Positions 53,401 through 64,000 of a stretch of 64,000 nucleotides of DNA are shown here, one piece after another. Positions within the stretch are counted from its first letter, which is position 1. Each line of letters starts with the position of its first letter. The position numbers and the translations under genes are program-made. Source of the stretch: Axinella damicornis (taxonomy: Eukaryota; Porifera; Demospongiae; Axinellida; Axinellidae); NCBI GenBank assembly GCA_963931865.1, contig OZ007510.1, forward strand, positions 1,883,205-1,947,204, in the 5' to 3' direction. The notes beneath the pieces are model-generated. The model saw only the letters and a program-made list of their open reading frames with translations, had not been told where the DNA came from and made no database searches.

Positions 53401-55612
53401 CCTTCCCTTCCTCCTCCTCCATGTTGAATGTCTTCCAGTGTGTTGGTCTAGTTTTGTTGAAAGAAGGGCAACAAGTTGAGGGGGGAGTCATTAGGCTTGT
53501 ACCCAGGTCCACACGCAGATGAGGGTCTTATGACACATGGCAAAATTTCTATAATGTGCTCAGCCTGCATAATTGTGTAAGCTATTACATTCCTTACTTG
53601 GATGCATTCGAATTCACACGGCAGATAGCTGTTGGTGATGGCTATGTATAGAAAGTCCTTGCCAAGGAGCCACCAGAGGTGAGTCTTGGAGGCTAGAACA
53701 GCAGTTTTTATCAAACGGCTAAACTTTTCATGCGGTAAAGAATGTATTTACTATGCAGTAATTGGCAATGGACGAACGTGATTCGCCTACCCGAAATCAA
53801 GACTGCTGACCTCAGCACATACGGGAATTTTGCCAAGTGTTACCAGGCCCACTTCCGCGTTCGTGTGGCAACTCCAACAATGATAGACTATCACACCACA
53901 AATATCACTGACGAGTAATTCACTATTGCACCAATGTACATTACGAAAAGGAGTAACCTAGCCAACACACTTGTTGGCTTGTTACTGCACCTCCTCATTC
54001 CCAGACCCTCTTGTACTTGAGAAGTGTCTGCGAATGAAACCCAAATAAGACGTGTTTCTCAGAGCATGGGATGGTTAGTTTGAGCACTCATCACTTTCAC
54101 TTCTTTTCAACTTTGCACTCAGCAACCTTAGGCTGAAAATGGCCACTAGAAAAGCTGTATTTCCTACAAAGAGGGTTCACATGCTGGGTTGGCTTCACAG
54201 GCATGGGTACGTACACAGATGCTCGGCCAGACGCTCGCTTCTTGCCCAAATGTGGGGGTCGGTTGACACCCACCTTGCACTTTCTACTTAGATCGGAGAG
54301 TGTTGGGGAACGAAGGCGATCGAACAGAGATGGCGGATCCAAGTCAATCGACGTCAAACCTTTCTGCCATCATGACTGCTAGCAGCATTAGCACTCACAT
54401 AAGCACGCGGGCGATCACGTGACTTCAATTTATTGGACCGCATAATTCTCTCATTTTAAAACTGTCTATTACTCTAAACTCAAATAATGTGAGGGTGCCT
54501 AGTGCAGGACGGAGTCAAACGCTTCTAAGATATCGTCCATACTTATGCCATTCATCTACCTATGGATACACTTCATATTAGCTGTCATTACTGTGTATGG
54601 GCTCACCTCCCTGGCATGAACCAGACGGTTGACGTCACACATGACATTCATCTCGTTCACATCATCGCTGCGAATCAGACCCCTCTTCCCCTGAATCTGG
54701 TGGAGGGGGGAGGTAGGGCAGAGAAAGGGTGATGGGAAAAGAAGCAGTGAGCGATGAAAAGCTGGGTGGCAACTGGGAATGAGGCTACACCTCTCAATGC
54801 AACTGAGCAATAGACTTATATAAGCAACAGCATCTACAAGTACAAGGAACACATTGAGCAGGCCAGCAAGAATAGTACGCTCCACTGGAACTTGTGGTAG
54901 GAAGTAAAGGATGCACATTGTCACACACTCATGTGAATAATATTTGTCAGTTAATAACACTACTTTTTGGTCCTCCCTGCAAAAATAAATCCATACCTTA
55001 CTTCTCCTTTCCAAACTTCAATTTAGCTAACGCATTTTAAATACAGCTCAAACCACATGCACAAATATGCACAGCTACTTACTCATACATGTGCTTCACT
55101 AGTTTTCCCTACCTCAGCTTCCCATAGCTCAGTATCACCTCCGACTGCTTTCGCAAACACAGTCACAATCGCACCAGCAGGGTAGGAAAGATGACCTTTC
55201 TCTCTTGAGATTTGCCGATTTCCAGCCCTGCCATACGATATGGTCTCTGTGGTTGTGTGAACATGTTGAATTTGTGTGTGGAAAGAGGGGATAACAACAA
55301 GGAATGCTAATTTCTCAGCCCCGCCCACGGCAGTCTGATACTAATTGACAGGGGTAACCCCGAATACGAAGTGTGGTGTGCTAGAATTAGGAATATCAAC
55401 TGGATATTAGAAAAACGCTGTCGCTGAATGAGTAAGCTTAATAATCGAATATCAGAACACAATAACAAGATAATTACACGGGAAATCTTACGTTTGCACT
55501 CTGGGTCGCAACACAGCCTTGCTGTAACGCCCAGCGGCAGCAGTAGGACGATCACTCCGACGCAGAACACCATACAAAGCGCTTTCGCCATCTTCTCTCT
55601 CCGAACCATCAT
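43251..55612 (-). CDS. MIA3: TANGO1/MIA3-type ER exit-site cargo receptor, complete multi-exon gene
   Basis: About 24 exons encode roughly 2,150 residues (human TANGO1 has 1,907). Exon 1 (55612-55492) gives a signal peptide (MAKALCMVFCVGVIVLLLPL) and CCDPECK. Exons 55246-55113 and 54696-54607 complete an SH3-like MIA domain (GAIVTVFAKAVGGDTELWEA, GLIRSDDVNEM). Exon 53447-50978 (2,470 nt) is an acidic, disordered lumenal region. The membrane segment GMLGITVTALALLLPLCCMC lies at about 50600-50540. Coiled-coil exons follow at about 50355-46300, and proline-rich exons at 46128-43251. Known role: the SH3 domain binds HSP47-collagen in the ER lumen, and the proline-rich tail binds SEC23 and holds COPII at exit sites. 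The start could be the second Met (55594). The alternative MIA2/cTAGE5 is less likely, because the long lumenal part fits TANGO1. Confidence 0.92.
46595..46657. repeat. (GA)n microsatellite
   Basis: About 55 bp of GA on the plus strand, which is TC on the TANGO1 sense strand, lies in an intron between coiled-coil exons. Confidence 0.9.
47071..47197. repeat. Poly-C/poly-G tract followed by (CA)n
   Basis: About 105 bp of nearly pure C with a few A interruptions, then CA repeats, lie in a TANGO1 intron. On the gene's sense strand this is TG followed by G runs. Its length is probably unstable and its assembly may be inexact. Confidence 0.85.
47350..47740. repeat. Purine-rich (GGGAGAGGTGGAAGG)n region
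   Basis: Plus-strand GGAGAGGTGGAAGGGAGAGG variants alternate with G runs of up to about 20. The TANGO1 sense strand is therefore pyrimidine-rich. The region lies between coiled-coil exons 47905-47815 and 47343-47204. Open frames across it are repeat artefacts. Confidence 0.85.
48756..48837 (-). tRNA. tRNA-Leu (anticodon UAG)
   Basis: The minus strand folds as a class II tRNA: acceptor GGTAGTG/CACTGCC, A box TGGCCGAGTGG, anticodon stem-loop CTGGTTTTAGGCACCAG with anticodon TAG, a variable arm TCATTTCGATGG, and B box GGGTTCGAATCC. The discriminator base is A, no CCA is encoded, and no intron is present. A TTTTTT Pol III terminator lies about 12 nt downstream. It is embedded in a TANGO1 intron on the same strand, between coiled-coil exons at about 49257 and 48504. 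Confidence 0.95.
51955..52085 (-). repeat. MIA3: Coding 24-bp repeat (VVVTESQS) in the TANGO1 lumenal region
   Basis: Within the 2.5 kb exon, SQSVVVTE recurs four to five times as near-identical 24-bp units (CACCACACTCTGGGACTCAG on the plus strand). It is part of the disordered acidic segment and is probably variable in copy number. No function is inferred. Confidence 0.8.
53100..53447 (-). other. MIA3: Gly/Glu-rich low-complexity coding start of the large TANGO1 exon
   Basis: After a plausible CTAG acceptor at 53448, the frame reads TNTLEDIQHGGGG and then a purine-rich GGA/GAG run encoding GGGEGGG-type sequence, before MEKGAQLSPADP. Phase agrees with the preceding exon (54607, phase 0). The tract could instead be partly intronic, since the exon would still be open from a later acceptor. 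Confidence 0.55.
54097..54357 (-). CDS. Small uncharacterised open frame (86 residues) inside a TANGO1 intron
   Basis: It starts MTSIDLDPPSLFDRLRSPTL and continues LSDLSRKCKVGVNRPPHLG and KKRASGR, ending VAECKVEKK. The basic LSRKxKVxxNxPP-KKR stretch resembles a motif I associate with repeated, transposon-related proteins of marine invertebrates. It has ATG and stop, lies on the TANGO1 strand between exons 54607 and 53447, and lacks an evident domain. It may be a TE-derived fragment, a small intronless gene or chance. Confidence 0.35.
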   Translation of the reverse strand: MTSIDLDPPSLFDRLRSPTLSDLSRKCKVGVNRPPHLGKKRASGRASVYVPMPVKPTQHVNPLCRKYSFSSGHFQPKVAECKVEKK

Positions 55613-55817
55613 TCAGAAACACCTGAACAGGCCGACAACTGCAAAACGGCAGCTTAATATACTTGCGAACGATCGCGTTTGCGTCGCGTACATGTCGTGT
55701 ATTCGTTCGCGTCGCGTCCTAGAACGTGGGCACGAACTTCTGTCCAATGAGATCCGGCCGAGTAGCGTTGGCTCAGTTTTCTAATTATGCGAATGTACGA
55801 AAAAACTAAAACCGACA
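55613..55817. promoter_or_regulatory. Probable bidirectional promoter shared by TANGO1-like and ERO1-like genes
   Basis: Only 205 bp separate the two divergent ATGs. The interval is CpG-rich, with repeated TCGCGT/GTCGCGT motifs (about 55670-55715), an ACGTGG core (55724-55729) and CCAAT (55744-55748). ACGTG and CCAAT are the halves of ER-stress elements, but order and spacing here do not match the consensus CCAAT-N9-CCACG. No TATA box is evident. Shared regulation is an inference from layout. Confidence 0.65.
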
Positions 55818-57338
55818 ATGAACGTTCGAACGACAACAGCATCAAAACATAGACATAGCATGTCCCTTTGGAAGGTGTTCTCCGTATCATGGGTATGGTT
55901 ACTGCTGAGGCATTGCGGTATGGCTGTCATGCATGCGGATAACCCTTTTACGGAGATCGTACAGAAAGAGTTCTACCTGGAAAGACTGGACCAGTGTTTT
56001 TGCGAGGTAAGTTATGCAGGATTCATTTATGTATGTAGTATTATCTATGCAGGCAGCAAACACGTCCTCTACACTCTGTCAGCAGTGCACATGTGGATAT
56101 GTATCACTTACACGCAGCGCGCCAGAAAAGATGTGCATCATTTTTGTAAGGGATACTTCATCTAGACCATAATTTACTCAATCACACATTGTGTGTTATT
56201 CTGCTCTACTATAGCTAGTGGCAAGACATTGGTGTGTTTCTACTGCAAGTGGCCCATTGAATAAACTATGCAGTACATGTCTAAGTGAATGCAGGACATT
56301 GTGGGGCAGGTGGGAGAATGCTGTAGCATTTTAGCCAGGGAGGAGAGAATCACATGATCACTTACCAAAAGTTGTTGAGTGCCAAATATGAGGTCGCAAT
56401 AGTTGTAGGAAGTTTGTGGTAGCACATGTTGGCACTAGTCTGGCACAGTATAACTATCTTCCTTCCTGGTCTCCTTTGTTGCTCTTTGAGTTTGTATTCC
56501 TGCACTTTATACCTTCAGTCTCGTTTTCGTGAACGTTTTGTACAAAATATTGGATTCGTCAGATTTACAGTACCAGTGTGAGTGTAATGTTAATGTTTCG
56601 TACGTTATACTGCCTGTGCCAAATTTTGCAGTAGTTGTTCCCATATGCCGATCCCTATTCCTTCACACACTCCCACTTCCCTCCTCTTCCGCACCCCAAA
56701 CCCCACTGCACTCCTGCTCTCACCCCCTTCCTCACCTCACTACCCTGCTCCACCATACCCCCCTCCTCACTACCCTCTTCCACCACCCCCCCCCCCCTTC
56801 CTCACTACCCTCTTCCACCACACCCCCTCCTCATACACTACCCTCCACCACCACACCCCCTTCCTCACTACCCTCTTCCACCACACCCTGCATATGCCCT
56901 CCTCCTCAACACCCCTCTCCTCACTACCCTGCCCCACCACATACTTGCATATCCCCTCTTCCTCCACACCCCCCTCTTCCACACAGCTGACTGGTCAGGT
57001 GGATGAGTGCTGTTGCGACGTGGAGACGGTGGACACACTGAACCGGGAAAAGATATACCCTATCATCATCTCCGTCATGACAGACACCTACTTTAAGTTC
57101 TTCCAGGTATACTGATGTTCCGTACCTTTCAGGATTGAGTTCATTGGCTACTGAGGAAGAGCCAGGCAGGACTTACTTCCTGTATAGCTTAACTAACTAT
57201 CACCTGATGCCCTGGTTATGGTCTACTTGCGGAGCACACATACTGGTATGGGATCTGGGAATGAGGCTGACTCAGATGGTCTTGCAACAGCCTATAACTC
57301 TTACTGGATAGCGTGATTTCACATTCCACTCTCCCTAT

Positions 57339-57411
<73 letters not shown>

Positions 57412-60400
57412 CACACACACACACATGCACACACGTATGCATCCACACTCCCAAGGTGAACCTGAATCGCCCCTGTCCATTTTGGCCTGACGATGGCCAG
57501 TGTGTGTTAAAGTCCTGCCATGTAGAGAAATGCACGGAGGTAAGCTATGGAGTCACTTGGGACACCAGTGACCCGACATGAGTCACAACACTACATCTAC
57601 TGAGTGCCATAGCGACACTGGGCATGTATGGGTCATAAAAAAACCATCACGTGGTTACGTTGCTAGCTATACAATCCTTAATGGGCTTTCAGTGTTACAA
57701 TGTAATGATATTTTTTTAATTCTACATAATAGGATGAAATTCCAGCATTTTTGAAGGGTGATGAGGTGAGTTCCACGCAACATCTACACAGCACTAGTGT
57801 TCGTGTTCCAAATGACTTGTGGTGCATACAATCTTCAAGGGAGAGCCCCTGCAATTAATCCATAATGTGCGTGTTTCATTATACTGGTGACCGTTTTGAT
57901 TGCACAATCCAGGACACACCCCATGGGGTAGTAGAGTGTGACCCGGGATCCGAGGAGGAGCGCCGGCTGAGTGTGATTGACAGCACCATCAGGTGTGTGC
58001 CGTCTGGGTTGTGCCATCTACGTTTCTAATATGCCTTCTTCACCACCTATGGCCGATTCAGTGCAAACAAAGTATTACAAATGTACATCACAGTGCGCTT
58101 TGACTAGTGACATTGTTGGTTGGTTTGTGCTCCAGTTTCAAACAGCTGGAGGATTTCAAGACGTGGCAGGAACACGACAACGCAGAGGAAAACTTCTGTG
58201 AACTGGATGGTAAGTGGCCTGGGAATGGGGCTAGATCGATGGTAAGGCAGATACTTGTAGACCTTTCCTTCACCTGCAATTTCATGTGAATGCGATGCTT
58301 GCTTGATGAAATAAAAAATACTGATTGCAATTTGTGTCCTTAGTCAGCCCCCCTTCTCGTCATTACAGAGGGAGACTTAGGAGCTTAATGGCTTGTGTCA
58401 ATCTGTCTGTCTGTCTCACAGCGGACTTCCCCCAGGAACTAAGCTATGTGGACCTGGTCCTTAACCCAGAGCGGTACACTGGCTATGCCGGGCACTCCAC
58501 ACAAAGGATATGGGGAGCCATCTACCATGAGAACTGCTTCAGGTAGCCTATTACTTCTCAGATGCACAGGTCTCATTCCCAGACTCTCTCTGGATTGAAA
58601 GTATGGGAATCGGACTGATAGACTTTTGTATGTGGCGCTGAAACTGAGACACGTTTAGCAAAAGTGCATTACGCGTTTGTTTTGACTGAGGTTCAGAGGA
58701 CCAGGTTGAAGTCCTGGCCAGATCTCAGTTCTTTATTTTGCCTTGTTAAGGTTTGCATTCAGCCACTCTCTCAAAGGGGTATGAGGCACTCTCAGCATCA
58801 CTGAGAGACTGGGATGAAGAATGTCCCTAATAGTATAGTCACATGATCACTTGAAATACACTTGTTATGTAGTATCTACAAGTGCACCTCCTGTTGGACC
58901 TATTCAATGGGAAACCTTCCAAGATCCTGGCTGAAGATCCTGCACAAAAGACAAACATTTACTCACAGTACAAACCAGCAAGCCACCTTTAGACCCACAT
59001 GACAACTGAAGAAGTTCATAATCAGATATTAATGATCACTGGCTGATATTTTGGAGAAAGTGGTCGTCTTCCGTGGCTTGAGGTACTGCAAGTCATACTT
59101 AGCTGTATACAGTGAACCCCCTAATGCAGGGACCTGTCCTGATTAGCATGGTGTCCACTGTCGAGCAGAGAGTGACACAAGTTGGGGCTAAGTAGCTCCT
59201 TGATTTAGAGTACATGCTGTCTGTCAAATTCCTGTGCAGTTATGTACTGTTCTATTCTAGCGCAAGGTGTGAGTGTGAAACTATTCCTATCGTATATGTA
59301 GGCCTGAGGGTGAGCATCCCCTCCCGTCCCTGCCCCTGTTTGACCCTTCTCTGGTTCAAGGTATGTTGCTACTATATTATACTAGTCTCCAGTAAAGTTA
59401 GTCATTGGAGGGTTATTGCACAGTTAGTCATTGGAGGGTTATTGCACAGTTAGTCATTGGAGGGTTATTGCACAGTTAGTCATTGGAGGGTTATTGCACA
59501 TTAGTCATTGGAGGGTTATTGCACAGTTAGTCATTGGAGGGTTATTGCACAGTTAGTCATTGGAGGGTTATTGCACAGTTAGTCATTGGAGGGTTATTGC
59601 ACAGTTAGTCATTGGAGGGTTATTGCACAGTTAGTCATTGGAGGGTTATTGCACATTAGTCATTGGAGGGTTATTGCACAGTTAGTCATTGGAGGGATAA
59701 TTATTGCACAGTTAGTCATTGGAGGGTTATTGCACTGTTAGTCATTGGAGGGATAATTATTGCACAGTTAGTCATTGGAGGGTTATTGCACTGTTAGTCA
59801 TTGGAGGGTTATTGCACAGTTAGTCATTGGAGGGTTATTGCACAGTTAGTCAGTCATTGGAGGGTTATTGCACAGTTAGTCATTGGAGGGTGTACACAGT
59901 TATTCATTGGAGGGTTAACTTATCACACGGTTAATCATTGGATACAGTTAGCCATTGTGGGAGGGGAGGGTTATTATCTTCTATTTCAAGTTTGGCTACA
60001 CAAAAGTGACGCATTTTCCTGTGCGTGTGATCAACCAGATGCCTTCTTTTTGCTGTTGCCTCTGCAGACATGTGTTTGGAGAAGAGGGCCTTCTACCGTC
60101 TGATCTCGGGCATGCACGCCAGCATCAACACCCACCTCTCCGCACTCTACATCATCTCGGGACGGGGAACAAATGTGCCAGTGTTTGGTCCTAACCTGAA
60201 TGAGTTTGTCAGGAGATTTGATGCTGTAACGACCAATGGACAAGGTTGACCCATACAGTATTCCCTGCCTTCCCTGTGCACTTCCCACAGACCCGAATCT
60301 CTTTTCTTTCTTCCCAGCACTCCCTCAACCTCTCTCTTTCTCTGATCAACTCCCCCTCCCCCCAGGCCCTAGCTGGCTGAAGAACCTCTACTTTGCCTAC

Positions 60401-61645
60401 CTTGTGGTCCTCAGGGCCATCACAAAGACAGAGATGTACTGGCAGGACCACCAATTCTATACAGGGAACGCCTCAGAAGACCAGAGGGTGAAGGAGAAAG
60501 TCATGGAGATTGTGCAGGCTGCCAAGTTAGTGGCAATAATCATTCCTGCCAGCAAATTAATATTGATGTTCTGTTGCAGGCCTGTGTGTGTGTGTCTGTG
60601 TGCATATGTTTTGTATGACGTTTGCATGAATTAATGGAAAGTAGTGGCCAAATCTCAAGCTCTATCTGGCACATGCAGCCGGAGTTGAGACTTGAAGCCA
60701 GTTGTCAGGCATATATATCTGTACCCCCTGCATGTCCTGCACCGCTAGCCCCTACATACGCAGAGATATCAAATTGTAAGCGTGCAGTTGCATCGTGCCA
60801 CATATTGCAGAACCAGCACCAAGTTTACCTTGAAATGTGGAAATGAGTTGGTCAAATTATACTGATTGAGGGCTTGCAAATCTTTGGACCTAATGCTCCT
60901 GTCTTTGTTCCCTAGGAGCTGCTCTAGTCAGCTGTTTGATGAGACCATGCTCTTCACTGGAAACACATCGCAGCAGCTGAAGGTACGTGAACATGTAGCC
61001 AGGAGGGTGGATGTCAAGGATAGCTGGCAGCTATTTTGCACCCACATTCTTTGTAAAGGGTAGGCTTTTCTAGCTGTTCTGGGCCTTAGCATCTGCTTCC
61101 TTTCCCCTGTAGAATGAATTCCGGATGCACTTCAAGAACATCTCTCGCATCATGGACTGTGTTGGCTGCGAGAAGTGCAAACTATGGGGCAAGCTGCAGG
61201 TAAGAAACAGCACGACATTGTCTTACTCTCCCTCTGGCAGTGACGATGATCCTTGTTCTCCTTCAGGTGCAGGGTGTGGGCACTGCCCTGAAGATCCTGT
61301 TCTCTCACAGGAAGAACAGCCCACTTCTCCTCACCCGGAGTGAGATAGTCTCCCTTTTCAATGTGCTGGGAAGGTGAGGGGAAGAGGGGAAGGGGGAAGG
61401 GGGGGGGGGGGGGGGGGACTAGTTCATCCATAATGGTAGTATTAATGTGATGCACTTTGGTGTTCACAGGTTTTCCAGCAGTGTTCACTTAGTGGAGACG
61501 TTCAGAGGGATGCAGGTACACATCCTCATAAAATTTTACAGCCTCCTCGATCGTCACAATTATTATTTTTTTGCTTCTTTCACAGGCTGAAAAAAATGAG
61601 TGGAAACCTAAGGAAGTGTTTAGAACTACAAAAGAAGACGTGTAG
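55818..61645 (+). CDS. ERO1: ERO1-type endoplasmic reticulum thiol oxidase, complete
   Basis: Fifteen phase-consistent exons: 55818-56006, 56987-57106, 57456-57539, 57733-57765, 57913-57992, 58136-58209, 58422-58542, 59302-59360, 60068-60244, 60366-60525, 60916-60982, 61113-61199, 61267-61373, 61470-61515 and 61586-61645. They give 487 residues (human ERO1A 468). ERO1 is a lumenal FAD enzyme that reoxidises PDI using oxygen and makes hydrogen peroxide. Visible signatures: signal peptide ([18 protein letters not shown]), CFCE...[18 protein letters not shown], the shuttle pair in [38 protein letters not shown], and the active site CVGCEKC in [29 protein letters not shown] and [14 protein letters not shown] follow. 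The loop exon 59302-59360 is shorter than in human and is the least certain. The start may be the second Met (55860). Confidence 0.95.
57342..57424. repeat. (CA)n microsatellite in an ERO1 intron
   Basis: About 80 bp of CA on the ERO1 sense strand lies about 30 bp before the acceptor at 57455, with one GCAC interruption. Confidence 0.9.
59397..59940. repeat. 26-27-bp minisatellite in an ERO1 intron, about 20 copies
   Basis: The unit GTTAGTCATTGGAGGGTTAT-TGCACA repeats about 20 times right after exon 59302-59360, with occasional loss of CAG or gain of ATAATT. It starts about 35 bp after the donor and does not include it. The first unit is near 59397 and the last, degenerate units end near 59940. 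Repeats are contiguous, without unique spacers, so this is not a CRISPR array. Confidence 0.9.
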
Positions 61646-62313
61646 TTGTAGGTTCACGAAATTAGCCACCTCTCTTCATGCTCATGCAGTCCCATCTCAG
61701 TTTCCGCTTATTCTTGTCATTACATCACTTGCAATAATATTATTTATTTATGAGTTTGCCAGAAACAACTGATAACGCTATAACTATGGTCACCTTCACC
61801 TTCCCAGCACATTGAAAAGGGAGACACCTGCATGTGCTAACTGGGTATGTATGCAGTTGGATATAGGGCAGGTGAGAGTGGGCCAATTCACAATGAAGTG
61901 TGGGGAATAGTGCAAAACTTCAGACAAGTGCGAGGTTTTTCCAAAAAATTAAAGGTGGAAATTGCCTGAAACACATTGCAAGGACTCCACATCAAGGGGG
62001 TGTAAATTGATGATTTTGTGGGTTAGCCCACTTTGCTTCTCAGCCCTTCAATTATAATTATGCAATTGTTGTTCTGTGGCAATCAGGTATATAATAGTCA
62101 TCAAGCTTTAAATTTCGCCAAAGATGCAGTCGAGCATGCATACTAACTGTAGCGTAATGTGCATACCTGCGTTGTAGATGATACAAACATGACATCGATC
62201 ATGACAGTCATTTATAATTAGAAAGTGACTTGTTATGAAGTTGGTGTAATTATAAACCAAAGAAAAATAATTACAAGCAGTACTGCAGCAGCAATGACAG
62301 ACAACAGCAAACG
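61646..62313. other. Intergenic region between convergent ERO1-like and unidentified genes
   Basis: Both genes end here, tail to tail. The sequence is A/T-rich, unlike the introns, and has no coding exon or recognisable repeat. No canonical AATAAA was identified for either strand. Confidence 0.6.
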
Positions 62314-64000
62314 TCATTTCTTATAGTGAGTCTGAACAAGCACATCTGACAACATGAAGGATAAGTCAGGAAGACGTCCCAGGACCGATTGCGAAGAGAA
62401 GCTAAGTTCTTTCTGTTCTGATACAAGGTTCTGATACAAACTTGTTGTTTTACTTGCGTCCAGTCCCAAATTCAGCAATTGCTGTTCTAAACTAGGCTGC
62501 CTTCTGGGTAAAGCTGGGGTGGAAGGCTGAGAGGTGGAGCTGGTAGAAGACTGTTGGCTTGCAGCAGGTCCCTCCCTCTCCCCTGCTCCCCTTGCCTCAA
62601 GCTCCAGCAGCTGGGAATCCATCCAAGTGGATCGGTTAACTACCAGCCGCTCGTTGATGAGCAGCTCCTCAATGGAGGTGAGCTTTCTCTGTGGGTTCAG
62701 GTCCAGGCCTAGCAAGTCTGAAGTCAGAGTGAAGGAGTCTGTACGGAGGAGGAGGACGGGCATGGGGAGGAGGAGGAGGAGAAGGAGAAGGGGGAGAGAG
62801 AGGTGGAGGAGGACGAGAAGAATGGGGAGGAATAGGTTTATTCAACTGCATCCAATCATATCACCATCTACAGTGTCACACTACCATGCACTGGTGAGGA
62901 GCTGATAATCAGACGGGTGCTGACAAGATGTGAGACACAGCCAATAAGGAGAGGATGTGTGCCACGTGTGTACCTTTCTGAGTTTCGGCAGATGGAGTTG
63001 GGGGGAGACTGAGGTCCAGTAATGCTGGGGCAGCACTCTCCTCTAGTGTATTGTGTGCACGGGGGAGGGGAGGGGGGATGTGGTGAGGTGGTGAGGTGGT
63101 GAGGGGGATACACATACTCATGCCAAACAACAACACTGCATTCTGTCTGGATTTGGAACTGCTATTGCCCATCACTACTAGACATACGTATGTCCTCTTG
63201 CCTAATACCCCCCCCCCCCCCCCCCCCCCCCTCCCCTTCCTCCCTTTACACACTCACCTGAGTCTTGCCTGAAATGTGCTCCTTCCCTCACTGGCTGCCT
63301 CCCCTTGTGGTTCTAGTTCACTCTCAAACCCAAATGATTCCATGAGATCCTCAGCTGCAGACTGACTGCCCAGAGGAACGGCCAGGGGTTCCTGTGCAAG
63401 AGGAGGAGGGAGGAAGACAAGGAGTGTGAAAAGGAGAAACGGGAGGGAAGGAGGAGGTGAAGGGAGGAGGAGGAGGAGTAGAAGGAGGAAGGAAGGAGGG
63501 AAGAGAAGGTAAGGGAGGAAGGAAGAGGAGTAGGAGGAGGAAGGGAAGGTAGAAGGATGATAGGGAAGGGAAAAGGGGGGAGGAGGACAACAAGGATGAT
63601 AGTAGTAGTACTACAAAGACAAGGAGGAGAAGAACTGTTAGGGGCTATAATCTGCGGTCAAGAGTTCAGATTTGGAACAACCCACACTTACCAGTCCAGA
63701 GGCAAAGACAGGGAGGGCTCCAGGCCTTTGCAACAGCTGCAGAATGACATGAGGAGAAAGAAAGGTTTGATCCTACCCGGAGTATGACATTGTATATCTC
63801 ACTGCTGGCAGGGGATTGAAAGACCCTCTTTTACAGTCCTTTGGAATTATCTAATTATATGAAAACAGTCGTAACAGTGAATTGGAGAGCACCCTCTCAC
63901 CAATGGGTCAATCCTGAGGGAACCATAGTAGCGTTGTTGCATGTAGGACTTGTTCCACTTGTACAGGGGAACGGTGAAGTCGACGCTCTTCTGCACGCTC
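62314..64000 (-). CDS. 3' part of an unidentified multi-exon gene (runs off the window)
   Basis: Exons read on the minus strand: 64000-63901 (SVDFTVPLYKWNKSYMQQRY, YGSLRIDPL), 63736-63692 (LLQRPGALPVFASGL), 63391-63258 (EPLAVPLGSQSAAEDLMESF), about 63042-62972 (APALLDLSLPPTPSAETQK) and about 62741-62314 (DSFTLTSDLLGLDLNPQRKL, TSIEELLINERLVVNRS). The last exon ends VLVQTHYKK-stop. Phases agree except between 63258 and 63042, where an exon or junction is unresolved. The C-terminus has a Ser/Thr/Pro-rich linker (SQQSSTSSTSQPSTPALP) between helical segments. I see no signal peptide, transmembrane segment or named domain. I do not recognise the family. Confidence 0.7.
62760..62825. repeat. (GGA)n purine tract
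   Basis: GGAGGAGGAGAAGGAGAAGG on the plus strand lies just upstream, in gene orientation, of the last exon of the unidentified gene, so it acts as a pyrimidine-rich tract before the acceptor. Similar tracts occupy 63400-63600. Confidence 0.8.

Noticed and set aside
52782..53522. Ser/Leu-rich plus-strand frames opposite the TANGO1 lumenal exon
   Set aside because: They come from the CTCCTC strand of a GGAGGA coding tract. The minus strand gives the acidic sequence expected for TANGO1.
55720..55750. Canonical ER-stress element in the shared promoter
   Set aside because: CGTGG and CCAAT halves are present, but their relative orientation and 14-bp gap do not match CCAAT-N9-CCACG, so I only note them.
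59397..59940. CRISPR-like array
   Set aside because: The units are contiguous without unique spacers and lie in an intron of an animal gene, so this is a minisatellite.

Overview
The window is animal genomic DNA, most likely from a sponge or another early-branching metazoan. Genes have many short GT-AG introns and lie close together. Introns are packed with CA, CCCT and poly-C/G microsatellites, minisatellites and small inverted-repeat transposons. The receptor at 31.9-36.1 kb resembles the Frizzled/Smoothened-like proteins reported from sponges. The species cannot be fixed from sequence alone. Layout: 1-1764 is upstream DNA with hairpins and foldback repeats. 1765-31068 (+) is a complete LYST-type (lysosomal trafficking regulator) BEACH gene of about 50 exons and about 3,450 codons. 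31868-36085 (+) is a seven-exon, 596-residue Frizzled-like receptor. 36086-43250 is a gene-free, transposon-rich interval with at least five inverted-repeat elements, one carrying a decayed transposase-like frame. 43251-55612 (-) is a TANGO1/MIA3-type ER cargo receptor with a tRNA-Leu(UAG) in one intron. 55818-61645 (+) is a complete ERO1 thiol oxidase. 62314-64000 (-) is the 3' part of a gene I could not identify. TANGO1 and ERO1 start 205 bp apart on opposite strands and probably share a promoter. Both work at the ER: ERO1 supplies oxidising equivalents for disulfide formation, and TANGO1 loads bulky cargo such as collagen at ER exit sites. LYST acts later, on lysosome and lysosome-related organelle traffic. 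Main unusual observations: (1) at least four LYST introns begin with minisatellites whose unit is a tandem copy of the exon end plus its 5' splice site, and another has a triplicated 3' splice site; (2) a tiny inverted-repeat element family with termini TAGCCTCGTTCCCAGGC is flanked by 9-bp target duplications at eight loci; (3) there is a 2.8 kb element with about 500-bp inverted repeats and a nested TTAA element; (4) TANGO1 has an expanded 14-residue proline-rich repeat domain; (5) intronic pyrimidine and CA tracts follow the sense strand of the host gene. Exon limits were read by eye from splice consensus, phase continuity and remembered family similarity; none was checked by alignment.
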